NCBI GenBank assembly: GCA_003427395.1 | Contig: BFEA01000082.1 | Location: 3,441,075 to 3,473,295 of the forward strand | DNA from: Chara braunii | Lineage: Eukaryota > Streptophyta > Charophyceae > Charales > Characeae | Length of the DNA: 32,221 nt | Direction: 5' to 3' | In this document: positions 1 to 10,454 of the stretch, piece after piece | How the letters are laid out: each line of letters begins with the position of its first letter | Position numbering within the stretch: position 1 is the stretch's first letter | The notes under the pieces: model-generated | What the model saw: the letters and a program-made list of their open reading frames with translations, nothing else | The model's database searches: none | Told to the model about the DNA's origin: nothing | Translations under genes and position numbers: made by a program

Positions 1-439
1 GGTGCAGGCGTTGGGACTCTGTGGTCTAGTGACAGAATGGCCAAATCTGGACCGCTGTCCTGACACATCCCAACCCTGGGAAAGAAAGTGAAAAAATAAC
101 ACAAAACTAGCTACAAGCCAAAACTCCAATCACAACCCACCAAATTGTCAGCCAAAAAAAGAACGACAGCTTGAACAGAGCTGAAAAAAAGCTACTGAAA
201 TTCAACATCTACACTACTCTCTACTGTCATTTAGAACACTATTCTACAAGAAGACAGAACCTGAACCGTTCCTTCCCCTATCGTCTCTAGAATCTCAATC
301 TATCTTATCAAATCCTCTCTCTCTTGCCTAACCCGGCTTGAAAGAGGGAGTCTACTGTACTGATGGCGCTCCTTCCACTAGTATCCCTTCTGCCAGCCTC
401 CTGAGGCTATAAGCAACCGAGCAGCCCAGGTTGAGAATC
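1..439 (-). other. 3'UTR of LINE copy 1
   Basis: This stretch follows the ORF2 stop (TAA at 440-442) on the minus strand and contains no gene. Read on that strand it is T/G-rich with runs of T, as plant LINE 3'UTRs often are. A small CCTC/GGCT stem lies near 400-415. It is assigned by position only. The 3' end of the element was not reached. Confidence 0.6.
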
Positions 440-3400
440 TTACTCCTCCTGTTGGAATAACCAAGAAGCCAATACTAGTTGTCCTTCACCATCAATCGAG
501 GCAAAAGAACTGTTAACGCACCAAGTTTGACGAAACCATAATTTGTCACCGATTCTGTTGATGGGCTTGACGACTTTCCTCTGCCAGTCCGCATTGATTG
601 CTCTTCTCAGACCCTGCATCACTGTAGTCCTGATTTGTACATTGGTCCATTGCTTGTCTTCAAATACTTGATCATTCCTTGTCAGCCAAATTACTGAAAA
701 CAGGACTGCTCTTGCCGTTTGTGCTGTGTAGCCCCATCCCTTGGTGAGGGACAGGCTATCTGGGATACCTCCAAGTAACGTCCAGACTTTGTCCCACTCC
801 AACTCTTGGCCAGGTAGCGTTTTCCAAATGTTTATCCACCACTTCCAGATGCTGGCTGAGGCCGGACAGTCCCACCACAGGTGGACTGTCGACTCAAATG
901 CCCATTCACATCGTAAGCATTTCAAGTCCACTTCCAGTCTCCTCCCCGCTAGCCACACTGCAGATGGGGTGGCCAGCGTTAACAACAGCCATAATATGGA
1001 TGCTTGGCGCTGACAAGGAATTAACTTGAGTTGTTCCCAACAGTTTTCGAAGGTTTTCCCAATTATATTCGGGTCACAGTCCAATAACGCCTGCCATCTA
1101 GCACGAGCCACTGTGAAAGGGTCTTTTTTCGAGATGACAGCTTTATATCCAATACTCTGCGTATATTCCAACAAACATACATTAGTACTCCCTTCTCCCA
1201 GAGCCCTCCATTCCCACATGCAGGGGTCTAATTTCAAGGACTTGACAGGTATGCCTTTCAACAGCAATGTGCAAGACTGTTTTCCTTATGATGAGACAAT
1301 TTCTCTGACGCGGATCTGAGAAAATATAGATCCCACTGTCGGGTGCTCATCATCTTTCATCTTCAACAGAACGTTATCTCCCCCATTTTTCCATCCTTGA
1401 AACTTCCTGTTGCCATCGGACCGATCCACATTCGCGTATCCTCACCTTCACAAACGAACCATGTTCCAAAAGGTTCCACAACAGCTGGATGCAGCTGGTC
1501 CTTCCAATGTTGAGGAACAGCTGCTATCAACATAGACAGTTTATGACCTACATTCCTCATGTGCCCAAGTGACTCACGTACCTCCGACTCCGTCTTCCAT
1601 GTGCCAAGCAGAGTGTTCCAAATATCCCCAATCCTTAACACACCTTTTTATATCCATTTGCGACCAAAGCTGGTGTTGTCGGCTTTGATCCATTCATGTC
1701 CTGGCAATCATATCTTCGGATTCTCAAACAGGGGTTGAGCCAAGATCTCTACTTTTGTGACAGGTTCTACCCACACATCTGGTTTGAGTTTTTTCCAGGC
1801 TGCAATAATCGCTTTCCAGAATGGTGATTTGATTTGCCTATGTTGGAACGAGTATAGCATAAGACAGGTCCATACATCTTGTGGACGCACTAGGTTCCAC
1901 TCCGATGCAAGAATATACTCGGCCATTCCCACCCAATAAGGGGCTGGATTCACAGTGCTCGCACGGATCAGCCATCTGATCTGCATCGCATTGATCTGCT
2001 TTGAGGGATCGAGCAATCCCAACCCACCTTTCGCTCTAGGGGTACATATCATCTCCCAGGCTACTTTGGAGATAAACGAATCTTCTTCTTGGGCATACGG
2101 TTTCCAAATGAACTTCGTCTTCTTTGTCTTGGTTAAGGTATACAGCTGCTTACCAAGTGCTCTCACTGTCCCTACATACCATAGTAATGCGAATAGTGTC
2201 CCATTTACGACTAGTGCTCTGCCGAAGAGGGATAAGTGGGGGGCTTTGCCCCATGTTGTCATCCTGTGCATTGATTTCTGCAACAGCAGGTCATCCTGAT
2301 CTCCTTCACAGTCCAATAGTGAGATCTGGACCCCCAAGAAACGCTCCGACAGGCTGTCAGTCACTCGTTTCATACCCCACTCACACGTGATTGTGAATTC
2401 CATCGGGAGGAGATATGCTGACTTATGCCAATTTACCTGTGCTTCCGAGAGGTTGGAATAAACGTCCAGTTCGTGCTTTAGAGATCCCAGCGATTCTGGC
2501 GTATTCTCAGATATCGCAAACAGATCATCAGCCAATGCTTTGACTTTACATTGCGAGGTACCTACCTGAAGGCCTTTGATTCGCACATGAGCACGGATGT
2601 TGTTCAGCAGCACTTCCATTTGCGTTGCAAAGAGGAGTGGTGCTAATGGGCAACCCTGTCGTAGTAACCGAGTGAGACTGAACGGCTTAGAGACCTGTCC
2701 ATTGATTATCACTGATGATGTGGAAAGTGAGTACATAGCGACAATCCATTTACAGAAATTGTCTCCAAATCCCATTACTTTCAAGGTTGTGAGGACATAT
2801 GACCAATTCACACGGTCATATGCCTTTTCTAGATCTAGTAACAGAACTGCGACATTCAGAGAATCATTCTGTACAATCTCCAGCGTTTTGATGGCCGTAA
2901 CTATATTATCAAAAATCGATCTACCTTGCACGAATGCTGCCTGATCATTACAAACCAATGAAGGAAGATACTTTGTCAATCTTCTTGCTAATATTTTCGC
3001 AAGCAACTTGTATGAAACATTTAACACGGAGATTGGTCGCCAATTTTGAATTTCTGCACGGTCACCTTTCTTAAACATCACAGAAATGATACCATGTCGC
3101 ATATTTTCCGACAGCATTGAACCCGAAAGTGTCTTATTGTAGATTTCAACTAGGCTAGTCCCCACCTCACTCCAGATTGCCAGATATAGTTCTACGGGAA
3201 GACCATCGTCTCCAGGGGTCTTACCTTTGGCCATAGCTTTCAAAGCTTCCCAGGCCTCCTCTGTTATGATCGGGCGGTCTAAGTCCAATCTTCCTGTAGT
3301 TGAAATCCTGATTGTCGTGTTATTCTAGTGATCGGACTCTTCATCCAGGTTGTTTGTTACATCAGCACCTTGTAACCTTGACGTCAGAATATTCTGGTAA

Positions 3401-4653
3401 TAGATCACAGCATACTCACACAGCTGTGTGAGCTCCTTGGCCCTTGGTGCAGATGAATCAAACGGGTGTTGTAACTCTCACATCGGAACAGATGAGCGCC
3501 TTGGTAGCAATTTCTGGAATGATTCTTTAGTCATTCTGTCGTATATAGTTATCCCTTTCACTAGCAATCGTTTTGACCACACTTCAGAGTTCTTTTTCTG
3601 AAGATCATCCCACTCCCCCATCAATTTTGCTATTTCTTTTCCCCAAACCAAGTTGGAAACTGGATGTTCCGCCATTCGCTCCTCAGCATACTTAATCCTT
3701 CTTTTCACACTCTCTTCCGTTTTGGCTCTGTTTGTGGCCATAATTCTCGAAAATATATTCAACAGGTTTGAAAATAACTTGGACCCAGAGTTCCACCACT
3801 GTTCTCTCGTAAGAAAACTAGAGCGAGCAGTTTCCCATGTTATCCAAAACTCCTTCATCCATGTCACTCACCCTGGATCTTCCAGGTTTTGTGCATTGAA
3901 ACGAAAAAGGCATTTTCCCTGAGTTGGGGGTGCAGTCATCAAGGATAAGCATACTGGCTTATGGTCAGATAAGGGGTTCAGGGTTTCTTCCACTGCAATG
4001 ACTGTATCCCATAGCTGCGTGGATATTAGGAAGTAGTCCAGTCTGCGGACAGTGGTACTTGTCCTTTCGTTCCAGTTAGAGAACCACGTAGGTCCTGGCA
4101 TATCCGGATGAGTCAAACGGTATGGATCGATGAGATTTAATTCATTCATCAGAGATAACAGTGCAGCCTTATCTCGTACACTTGGTGCAGTCGAGGGGGT
4201 AGCGTCTAGCGACGTATTCCAATCTGCAGCTAGTATGGTCTGATCACATTCAAGAATTACATATAGCAGTTCATCAAAAAAGTTAACTCGCTCTGCACGG
4301 ACCATGGGAGCATAAATAGAAACCACCAAAAACTCATGTTCATCCTTAAGGAATTTTATCCAACACCACTTTCCCCACAAGTCAGAGTAGAAACCTATAA
4401 TCTCAATATTAGCATCTCGATGGATCAATATCGTCGTGCCTCCCCTTGTGCCCTGGGCAGGGGACCAAATTTGGGGCCCATCCCACCAATGGCCCAACGC
4501 ATTGATTTTTTCTTCATTAAGCTTAGTTTCTTGTAGACAGGCGATATGACATCTATTATCGTGAAGCCATGATTTTAATCAACCCCGTTTGTCCCTTTTT
4601 GTGGTGTCCCCTAATCCCCTTAGGTTCCACGATGTCAAGTTTAACTTAGACAT
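440..4653 (-). pseudogene. LINE copy 1 ORF2: endonuclease / reverse transcriptase, broken
   Basis: ORF2 would nick target DNA and reverse transcribe the element RNA. The start is ATG at 4653, giving a frame of about 1,404 codons. The APE endonuclease comes first: a W-N-L-R-G motif at residues 9-13, Q-E-T with Glu42, A-D-W-N at about 143-146, and S-D-H at 229-231. The reverse transcriptase follows: motif A Asp near residue 607 (D-L-E-K-A-Y-D), R-Q-G, and L-A-D-D at 707-710, so the catalytic aspartates are kept. The C-terminus has the zf-RVT C-x2-C...H-x4-C pattern (about 860-930 on the DNA). In-frame stops are TGA 4579-4581, TGA 3868-3870, TGA 3478-3480, TAG 3325-3327, TGA 1708-1710 and TAA 1648-1650. 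A one-base slip near 1378-1385 follows, then TAA near 1286-1288. Apart from that slip the frame is preserved throughout. Confidence 0.93.
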
Positions 4654-4735
4654 TACCTACTACCCCACCTGTTGATGGATGGATAGAGGGGTCTGGGTGT
4701 GGGGTCTCGTTCGGTGCTTCTCAGGGAGAGGCAAG

Positions 4736-6880
4736 TCAGTTTTTAACGAAGTGTGAGTTCAATTTCTTCAGGTTCGGCGGTCTCCCATCCACTTCAGCTA
4801 AGATTTTTGCAGTACAGAAGGGGGGAACTCTTACTCTAGCCAATTCCTGACGACGTTTCTCCACCAACCACATGAGAGGTAACAGGCATAGCCCTAAAGC
4901 TTCCAGAAGCTCTAACTGTCCCAGCTCGAATCTCACATCAAAAATAGTTACGAAAAACTTAAGTTTCTTTCCACGCTGGTCCGGGTGATCTAAGATTAAC
5001 CTAACCATCAGTTCGTCCCCAATCCATTGTAGTTGAAACTTGTTCCAAATTGCCATTCTGATCAGACTGAGAATCGCGGAGGGCATTGGTTGCTCTGGAG
5101 AGGCGATGTTAACAAGCACCTGCGTCCCTTCTGGGTCCGAAAAGGACACAATCCATAGATTATTTCGGGCATAGGTACAGAATAGAGGTAAAATCCTTAC
5201 CTCGAGGCCTTGGATTTGACCTTTTTGCAACGCAGCAACGAGCGTTCTTCTTCTCGTGGTCTTAGTCCCCGGCGTACCGGTAACTGTATTCTGTGAATTT
5301 TCGGAGCCTTGTGGTGAGATCCATTCTCTGTTCCTCAATGAGGACGCTGAGGGACTACCATCTAGCCGTCGTTGCTTACCTAGCCCGATTACCCTCGAGC
5401 GAGGAGTCGATATGTCCGGAGTAACCGATTCATGTCTTCCTCCTGTTAAAGTTCCTGCAGACGGCCGTGCTGTTTGCTGATGCGGACTCTGTTGATGCTC
5501 TTCCGGTCTGACCGGTGAAGGTACATTCTGCATTACAGCTGACGTTCCTCCTGTCTGCTGGAGACCAGGCTGCACACTTGGATTGTTGTACGGGGCAAAT
5601 CCTGAGGCCCACTGTTGTTGAAGATGCAGCATCCATGGGTGAACACCCATGTTGATCGCAGGATCCCCTGCCAAGGAGAACATAACGCTGGGGTGTGAAT
5701 GCAGACCTGGCGAGAAGATAGGGTTGACGTGCGACGAGCTTCCCCCTCCACCGATACTTTGCCCCCATCCGGGACCATTGCCCATTGGGGGCATACCTCC
5801 CACATAGCTTGGTTGGAACCCTTGTGGGGACCCTGTCCCAGAACCTCCGGCTGTGCCTCTTTCTAGAGTAGCATCCCCTCCCATCATGCCCGAAGCTCCA
5901 TCACCTCCTGCCACTGGTGCTCCATTCAGATTCGCACCCTGGTTACTTTGGTTACCAGGTGGGCAGAGATGTCCTTGATATTGTGGTCGGCTAGTCGCTT
6001 CCGATTGACCTTGCTGTGCCGGTAACTCCTGACCTTGTTGACGATTTCGTCTGCACTCAGCTTCCGTATGGAAAAACGCTCTACATCTCCTGCATCTTGG
6101 CGTCCCGGCAAAAGCCAACTTGACTTCTAGGGAATCTCCTTCACATGTATCCACCCAGATTTTATCTCTCATATTGCCTCTTGCCGCCGGATCAATCTCA
6201 AATTTAATATTAATCAGCGTCGGCTTCAATCTGTCTTGCTCTGCAGGGTGGACACGAACAACTGGTCCAATCGCTCGTGTGACTTGCGCCTCCAAATAGA
6301 AAAAGGCATCGAGTGGGACTTGGACTGCGATGACCCAAAAAACTGAGTCGTCCTCCTCCTGCCTCTGTGCCTTCAATTGTGCCTTGGTAAGCCAAGGTTT
6401 AAATTCGAAAGCATAGCGCGTCAAACCAATTGTAATCTCGTCTCGCTCTTTTAGAATCATCCAGTTCACGACTGCCACGTTCTTTGCCACATACGACACT
6501 ACATAAGGACTCTCTACTTTGACTCTCCCCCTGCTGAAAGTGGCCGAGTCAAGTGATCCATCTGCACTTCTCTCATCTTCGAATGCCCTCACGATATCCT
6601 CTTTGACTTTTCTCGACAGAAACCTAGCACCATCCCGGAAGATAATAGTAACAGTGTGCTCCTTGAGCTAGGAGATCTTCACTTGGTCGATATGCCTGTT
6701 CACTTTAAAGCGTACTTCTCTCCCTTCGCCACTCATTACTCCCGGATCAATGCTTGCTGGCATAATCCCATTTCCATAGCATCGTCTCGCCAACTCTCGT
6801 AGCCTTTCATTGTCTTCCTCGGTCTCTGCCGGTGCCGCTTGGGGAGAGCGAGGTCCTCGAGTCATTTCTACCTCTGTCAT
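4736..6880 (-). pseudogene. LINE copy 1 ORF1: nucleic-acid-binding gag-like protein, one nonsense codon
   Basis: ORF1 proteins of plant L1 elements coat the element RNA. ATG at 6880 opens a frame of 714 codons, interrupted only by TAG at 6668-6670 (codon 71). Residues about 70-250 have the alternating hydrophobic pattern of the DUF4283 RRM-like region. A zinc knuckle follows as C263-x2-C266-x4-H271-x4-C276 (C-R-R-C then H-T-E-A-E-C). The middle (about 285-520) is Gln/Gly/Pro/Ser-rich and disordered-looking. The last ~170 residues form a hydrophobic conserved-looking domain ending before TGA at 4736-4738. ORF2 starts 82 bp downstream. The stop could have arisen by CAG-to-TAG. The DUF4283 assignment is by general pattern, the zinc knuckle is directly visible. 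Confidence 0.88.
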
Positions 6881-7085
6881 CGCTATGAGTGGGTAATTGT
6901 CTGCACTTAGTTCTATTGTTTCGCCAAAGGATAACAGCTAGCTTTAGGATTTTAATACAGGAAGGCAGTTTCGAGAATAAGCTTCGTCAACTTTTATGCT
7001 CCACTACTATCCGTCGTATAGCTCCTGGCTTGATCCGACTCGGGCGTCATACTTCTCAACCTCTCAATCTTAATAAGTCTGCTTA
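6881..7085 (-). other. Probable 5'UTR of LINE copy 1
   Basis: This is about 200 bp upstream of the ORF1 ATG on the minus strand, with no coding signal. It presumably holds the internal promoter of the LINE. The outer limit is uncertain, because the base composition changes to a GC-rich hairpin zone beyond about 7085. Confidence 0.4.
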
Positions 7086-7315
7086 GTCTACAAACTACAA
7101 TCGTGGACGTACCCGGGGCTTCTGGCAAGGAGAAGCCATAGCAACAAGGCTATGTCGCGCCGTCGAGGCGACGCTATGCATATTCTAGGCCTTGACGCAG
7201 CGCTATCACGTTGGTAGTCGCTTCGGCGAAGCTCACCGTCGTTACCGATAGGCGTACACTAGGTCCGAGCGCCGTAGCGCCGGCGGTAGCGCACGGGGCC
7301 GTCCAACACTCCCTC
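7086..7315. other. GC-rich zone packed with short inverted repeats
   Basis: No ORF here looks real. Consecutive small palindromes are visible: GGCTTCT/AGAAGCC (7117-7137), CATAGC/GCTATG (about 7137-7155), GTCGC/GCGAC (about 7156-7174) and GCTTCG-G-CGAAGC (7219-7231). It sits directly upstream of LINE copy 1 and may be the structured 5' end of that element or a separate insertion. Confidence 0.45.
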
Positions 7316-7371
7316 GCATGTCTCATTTCGATCAAATTCATCAATCTTTTACAAGGATTCGAACTAAGGGC

Positions 7372-7397
7372 CTTTTTTTTTTTTTTTTTTTTTTTTT
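7372..7397. repeat. Poly-T tract (minus-strand poly-A), probable retroelement tail
   Basis: A run of about 26 T follows a GGATTCGAAC sequence, which on the other strand is a good Pol III B box (GTTCGAATCC). The bases after the run contain TGTTGTAG. A similar T run plus TGTTGTAGAG occurs near 9841-9880 and 15290-15330, suggesting one small retroposon family on the minus strand. Confidence 0.45.
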
Positions 7398-7554
7398 GTG
7401 TTTTTAAGCCCAGGGTGTTGTAGAATAGAGAGGCCAAGAACCAGAGGGCCTTGTATTTATTAACAGTTGTTGGTCATGGCATTGGATGATAGGTGTACCC
7501 GGCAATTGAAACAAATAGGGGCCTGCCTTTGTATCAACAGGGCCGAGGTCCGAC

Positions 7555-7631
7555 TAGCAAAAAGGATAGGATAGGATCGAGCTCCTGAATCTGGATAGCA
7601 AAAAGGATAGGATCGAGCTCCTGAATCTGGA
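7555..7631. repeat. Two-copy tandem repeat, 41 and 36 bp
   Basis: The unit begins TAGCAAAAAGGATAGGA and ends CTCCTGAATCTGGA. The first copy has an extra GGATA. It makes a minus-strand ORF appear repetitive (7460-7864). I do not regard that ORF as a gene. Confidence 0.85.
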
Positions 7632-7932
7632 TGTGTTTTATGCAGAGATGCAGAAGAGCAGTTCAATCTCGATTTCCTGCACATCTCCACAACCTTGTCC
7701 AGATTCAGGCATTCGATCCGATCCTCTTTGCTAGTGGGACCACGCCCCAGCTGTTCACGCATGCGTGTAGTACCCGATTCACGGCATACTGACAAGAAAA
7801 AACTTGTACTGAATGAATGAATCTGACTGCAATCCTGGCCAGAGCTGGATGAATCTGACCGCAACGACGTCCACAGCTGAGTAGGAAAAGTCCTCGTGTG
7901 AGTATGCCCTCAGCCAGATGACCGGGGCACTA

Positions 7933-8032
7933 CCGTCTTCCCCCGAACACAACGCACCCGTATTTTGGTTGTATCTGGCCGAAAATATAGCTTGTATTTT
8001 TTTTAGGGTGCGTTATGTTGGGGGGAAGACAG
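7933..8032. mobile_element. 100-bp MITE with TA target duplication (family M1, copy 1)
   Basis: The ends are inverted repeats of about 28 bp, starting CCGTCTTCCCCC on the left and ending GGGGGGAAGACAG on the right. The element is flanked by TA (7931-7932 and 8033-8034), as expected for Tc1/mariner-Stowaway-type insertions. The core holds TATTTTGG and GTATCTGGCC. It matches a second copy at 30873-30981 and a diverged one at 31146-31251. It is non-coding, so it would need a transposase in trans. Confidence 0.88.
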
Positions 8033-8034
8033 TA

Positions 8035-8227
8035 GGCCAACGGGCCTAACTCCGTACGCTAAGGCACACAAGCGATATTCAGGAGGTCGTGGGTTCAATT
8101 CCCGTCCTTCAGGTCTGTGCCCGGGCATGTCTGGTGAAGTTGATATCCTCAGGTCTTTGCCCGGGCATGTTCGGTTTTTTTTTTTTCTTTTTTTTTTCCC
8201 CTCTAGTCTGAAGTTGATGTCCTATCA
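8035..8227 (+). repeat. tRNA-derived SINE-like repeat (family S2), copy 1, left part
   Basis: A perfect Pol III B box, GGTTCAATTCC (8092-8102), follows a degraded A-box area near 8045-8060. Downstream is CAGGTCTGTGCCCGGGCATG, of which a second partial copy follows about 44 bp later, then a T-rich tract (8175-8197). The body (CCCGGGCATGTCTGGTGAAG) recurs at 8757-8785, so this is a dispersed family. The repeat is interrupted by the SINE inserted at 8240. Confidence 0.65.
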
Positions 8228-8239
8228 ATCTATACTGAT

Positions 8240-8628
8240 ATCCAGCGGCCTAGCTCAGTTGGTAAGGCTCGCAAGTGGCATTCAGGAGGTCATGGGCTCG
8301 ATCCCCATTGGCCTCATGCCTTCCTGGGCTTACTTGGCACCCGCTACCCAAGAGATAGACCACTAGATCCCCCGATCTGCATCAAGCAGAGTTTGCTATG
8401 TTCGTAGGGGAGGGGCCCGAGGGGAGGCACGGGGGATTGGTCAGCTTTATCCCTGGTGCTACCGGTCGTCCCCTGGCCGGTATCCTGCAGGCTCAAGGGG
8501 CCGTAAAAACACGGCTCTGGTATGCTACAGGTTTCCCCGTATGCCTATAGGTAGGAGTACTAGTGGTAGTTTGGTAGTGTGAGGAAAATTGAGAGAAGAG
8601 TATAGTTCAAAAAAAGAAAAAAGAAAAA
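8240..8628 (+). mobile_element. tRNA-derived SINE (family S1) with 11-13 bp target-site duplication
   Basis: The head has a perfect A box TAGCTCAGTTGG (8251-8262) and a near-perfect B box GGCTCGATCCC (8295-8305), so it derives from a tRNA gene and could be transcribed by RNA polymerase III. A tRNA-unrelated body of about 290 bp follows. The tail is A-rich with G interruptions (8609-8630). The flanks carry the direct repeat AATCTATACTGAT (8227-8239 and 8629-8641), the hallmark of LINE-assisted retroposition. It depends on a partner LINE for movement. The short ORF at 8127-8366 runs through the junction and is not a gene. Confidence 0.88.
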
Positions 8629-8641
8629 AATCTATACTGAT

Positions 8642-8850
8642 GATGCTACACAGCACATCTTTCCCAGACCAACAAACCTACCTCCGTCTATATGGTAAGC
8701 TACAAAAATAACAGTTGCGTTCAGGAGGGTGTGGGTTTGAATCTTCTTGCTCAGGTTTTTGCCTGGGCATGTCTGGTGAAGTTGATGTGCTACCATCTAC
8801 GGTAGTCTAGACACAGGTCGTTGTCCCCTAAGAGAGTTTAGCACAAGGCT
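8642..8850 (+). repeat. tRNA-derived repeat (family S2), second copy
   Basis: A degraded B box (GGTTTGAATCT, 8734-8744) is followed by the S2 body (GCCTGGGCATGTCTGGTGAAG, near 8761-8781) and a further ~60 bp ending near GTCCCCTAAGAGAG. It lies just downstream of the S1 SINE. It is either a separate neighbouring copy or the continuation of the same interrupted array. Confidence 0.6.
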
Positions 8851-9201
8851 TATGCACAACAAGATGGTTTCAACATGCCTGTGCCAAGTTTGGTGTTTGT
8901 TGGGGTCTTGGAGTTAAACTGTTTTGGATAGCCCTGAAAATCCTAAAAATCCTGAAAACTGAAATGAGTAAATTTTGCATGAAAACACACTTTTGCCTTG
9001 CTGTTTTATAGGTTTTAAAAGTTTTTTTTTGCATTTTTTTTGTGTAAGTAGTTAGTATGATCTCCACTCCATGAATTGGTGGCAAATTGGTTAAAATGAC
9101 CAGTGGGTTTTGTTATAAATGGCCTGTCAGTGACAAGTGGTCTGAAAATTGAAGCCTCCGTTAACCGTCTCTCTAGCAGTGCTCAGTCATACTGCTGGTT
9201 C
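8851..9201. other. AT-rich spacer, no gene seen
   Basis: I see no coding, RNA or repeat signature beyond short T runs (about 9020-9040). Confidence 0.6.
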
Positions 9202-9210
9202 ACTAAATCT

Positions 9211-9689
9211 GGGAAAATTGCAGAAATACCCCTTTGCAAAAGTATAGGAGCAACTTTACCGGTCCGTGCAGGGATGGTTTCGTATGAGTAAATTGCAGAA
9301 ATACCCCTTTGCAAAATTATCGGAGCAGCTTTACCGGTCCGTGCAGGTATGGTGACAAACAAACACATTTGCGAGCAGCCCAGCGTCGTTTGAGGTGAGG
9401 TGTATCTACGCACAAGTACCAGTCCGTGACGCCGCTCAGTTGCAGCGGCAAATATACCGCACGGTACCTGGTTTTGCAACAGAGGACACATGGGCCTTGG
9501 AGCCCTTGCCTCAGCTCACGCCGATCATTTGGGTCTCTACCACCTGTTGATAAATCTGCACAGAAACCTTTGAAAAAGGGTATAACATTGTCTGCAACTT
9601 TACCGGGATACTTGTCACTGTACCTGCACAAACCGGACGGGTAAAGTTGCAACGATACGTTCGCAAACAGGTATTTCTGCAATTTGCCA
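9211..9689. mobile_element. Non-autonomous Mutator-like TIR element, 479 bp
   Basis: The ends read GGGAAAATTGCAGAAATACC on the left and, reverse-complemented, TGGCAAATTGCAGAAATACC on the right. The inverted similarity extends about 75-100 bp (TTTACC-GGTCCG...GTGCAGG on both arms). The left arm is itself duplicated in tandem, period about 75 bp (9215-9289 and 9290-9364). The flanks ACTAAATCT (9202-9210) and ACTAAGTTT (9690-9698) match at 7 of 9 positions, with only transitions differing. That is consistent with the 9-bp duplication made by Mutator-like elements. There is no transposase ORF. The long TIR is directly seen; the superfamily call is inference. Confidence 0.7.
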
Positions 9690-9719
9690 ACTAAGTTTAC
9701 TTGATGTTGTCAATCACAG

Positions 9720-9862
9720 GGACGCTGGACCCGCTTTCCAGCAGGTGTGGTCCCCACCAGTAGATGGAGCCTTTCTCGCAGGATCCTGGATCCACCCAAA
9801 GTGGGCTGCTCTTATAACCCCCCTAAGTGGGCTCCTGCCCTTTTTTTTTTTTTTTTTTCATA
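9720..9862 (-). repeat. Dispersed repeat (family R3) with poly-T, copy 1
   Basis: Read on the minus strand, an A run (9841-9860 on plus) is followed by a block with GGCTCCATCTACTGGTGGGG and then GCTGGAAAGCGGGTCCAGC (9724-9742), which can fold into a hairpin. The same block, with an A/T run before it, occurs in plus orientation at 19169-19320. It is probably a retroposon or MITE fragment, not otherwise classified. Confidence 0.65.
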
Positions 9863-9932
9863 AAATCATGATGTTGTAGAGGCCAGTCACTGTGTACACA
9901 GTGATCACCTGGTGCAGTAGGCCGTGGGTTTC

Positions 9933-10454
9933 CAACAGAAAAATTTCCAAGAGTTAAATAATCATTCTAGAGTAAAATTACATTCTAAATTTCAAATTTT
10001 CATTCCATATGAAAAAATGTCATTCCAATTTTAAAATTTTCCGTCTTACTTGAAAACTTTCCTTCCAAGAATGAGGTATCCCTTCTTATTTGAATTGCAT
10101 GCTACAGATGGAATGAAAGTCTGGATGAGTTCATGAAATATTTTAATTGTACTGTCATTCTAAGTAAGGATTTCCAGTCATAAGTAGGTTAATCCAATCC
10201 AAATTATAAGATATTTATTGTGGTAGAATGAAAATCTAATTAAAAAATTTTAAAAACTCATCCAGACTTTCATTCCATTTTGAACAAATAGATGTAGTTG
10301 GAAGGGAAAACTCATATTTAGACGGGAACTTGTCAAATTAAATTGAAAATTTTAGAATTGGACGAACATTGGAATGATAATTTATAAATATGAAGGATTT
10401 TTTTTTTATGGAACGTTTTTTCAACTTTCATTTCTCTTGGGAATTTTTTTGTTG
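9933..10454. mobile_element. 522-bp foldback element with long inverted arms (family F), copy 1
   Basis: This is an AT-rich element whose two halves are imperfect inverted repeats over some 230 bp each. TGGAATGAAAGTCTGGATGAG in the left half, for example, is matched by the inverse in the right half, CTCATCCAGACTTTCATTCCA. The outermost ends read CAACAGAAAAATTTCC and, inverted, CAACAAAAAAATTCCC. There is no coding capacity. Two further copies are at 19973-20493 (opposite orientation) and 21536-22057 (same orientation), all within 1 bp of the same length. No clear target duplication was seen. Confidence 0.88.

Larger units (their letters stand above)
1..7085 (-). mobile_element. L1-type non-LTR retrotransposon (LINE copy 1), nearly full length, inactive
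   Basis: The minus strand carries, in order, a 5' leader, ORF1 (zinc-knuckle protein), an 82-bp gap, ORF2 (APE endonuclease, reverse transcriptase, zf-RVT cysteine-histidine motif) and a 3'UTR that runs off the window start. This two-ORF order is the plant L1 architecture. ORF1 has one in-frame stop. ORF2 has five nonsense codons in one frame down to about 1380, then one frameshift and one more stop. The 3' poly-A end is not seen and probably lies before base 1. The 5' boundary near 7085 is an estimate, because no target-site duplication could be found. No conserved domain is deleted, so this is a fairly young but dead copy. Confidence 0.93.

Noticed and set aside
5256-5805. Alternative ORFs opposite and beside LINE ORF1
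   Set aside because: They overlap the long zinc-knuckle frame in its Gln/Gly/Pro-rich middle and have no features of their own.
7460-7864. 134-codon minus-strand ORF with a repeated D-S-G-A-R-S-Y-P segment
   Set aside because: The peptide repeat is caused by the 41/36-bp tandem repeat. There is no start context, domain or neighbour to support it.
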